23,316 nt of DNA, taken from positions 1 to 23,316 of the forward strand of contig LJNI01000026.1 of NCBI GenBank assembly GCA_001303225.1. The letters are read 5' to 3'. This DNA is from a candidate division TA06 bacterium DG_78 (GTDB lineage: Bacteria; Hydrothermota; Tepidihabitantia; SM23-42). Shown one piece after another: positions 23,206-23,316 of the stretch; position 1 is the first letter of the stretch, and each line of letters starts with the position of its first letter. Both the position numbers and the translations under genes were made by a program. The notes under the pieces are model-generated. The model made no database searches. It was not told where the DNA came from and saw only the letters and a list, made by a program, of their open reading frames with translations.

Positions 23206-23250
23206 GTAATTTTTATGTGCCTACAGCCGAATCAGGGCTGCGAACCCCTT

Positions 23251-23278
23251 ATTATATCAATAAGACACACCATGTCAA
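23251..23278 (-). promoter_or_regulatory. Consensus promoter upstream of hairpin cluster and tRNA-Pro
   Basis: Minus-strand TTGACA (23278-23273) and TATAAT (23256-23251), 16 bases apart, both perfect. Leftward transcription would cross the hairpin cluster and then the tRNA region. Confidence 0.75.
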
Positions 23279-23316
23279 CAATAGAAAAGCGGTGAGATTT
23301 CTGAGAAAATCAAGAA

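Noticed and set aside
23098..23295. 65-residue plus-strand frame at the window end
   Set aside because: It runs through three hairpins and opposite a consensus promoter, and has no recognisable domain.

Overview
The window looks like a piece of a Gram-negative bacterial chromosome from a poorly characterised, probably uncultivated FCB-type lineage; WOR-3/Stahlbacteria-like is my guess, not verified. The reasons are two secreted proteins with type-IX-like C-terminal sorting domains, a predicted outer-membrane barrel, fairly AT-rich DNA, sigma70-like promoters, a tRNA without encoded CCA, and many small palindromic repeats between genes.

Layout. 1-2520 (+): the 3' end of one secreted protein and a complete Asp-box beta-propeller protein. 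They share nearly the same C-terminal domain and terminator, so they look like a recent tandem duplication. 2616-13037 (-): three tandem copies (A, B, C) of a four-gene membrane module with the order FnIII-transmembrane protein, 6-TM protein, bitopic protein with a large extracytoplasmic domain, polytopic protein. Order, lengths and coupled overlaps are nearly invariant. I know of no function for this module, and it is the best candidate here for an undescribed system. 13034-13873 (-): a DUF559/Vsr-like nuclease gene bounded by hairpins in inverted orientation, lying directly against the start of copy C, then a MazG-like pyrophosphohydrolase. 13957-15609 (-): an outer-membrane protein.

15771-21458 (+): a GAF-GGDEF diguanylate cyclase, hypD (NiFe-hydrogenase maturation), a frameshifted PflX-like radical SAM gene, and sucC-sucD (succinyl-CoA ligase). 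21565-22529 (-): two overlapping paralogous membrane proteins with a HAMP-like segment. 22530-23316: no protein gene, but an intact tRNA-Pro(UGG) lying between the halves of a second, broken tRNA-Pro. Downstream of a consensus promoter there is also a cluster of five hairpins.

From the sequence alone: copies A and C of the FnIII gene can only reach the full-length N-terminus if AUA is the initiation codon, at exactly the place where copy B has ATG. Seven promoter candidates all have a 16-bp spacer, and the promoters of copies A and B match each other. Copy C has no such promoter and instead lies behind the nuclease element. Central metabolism (sucCD), hydrogenase maturation (hypD) and c-di-GMP signalling are represented, but none has an evident functional link to the triple module.
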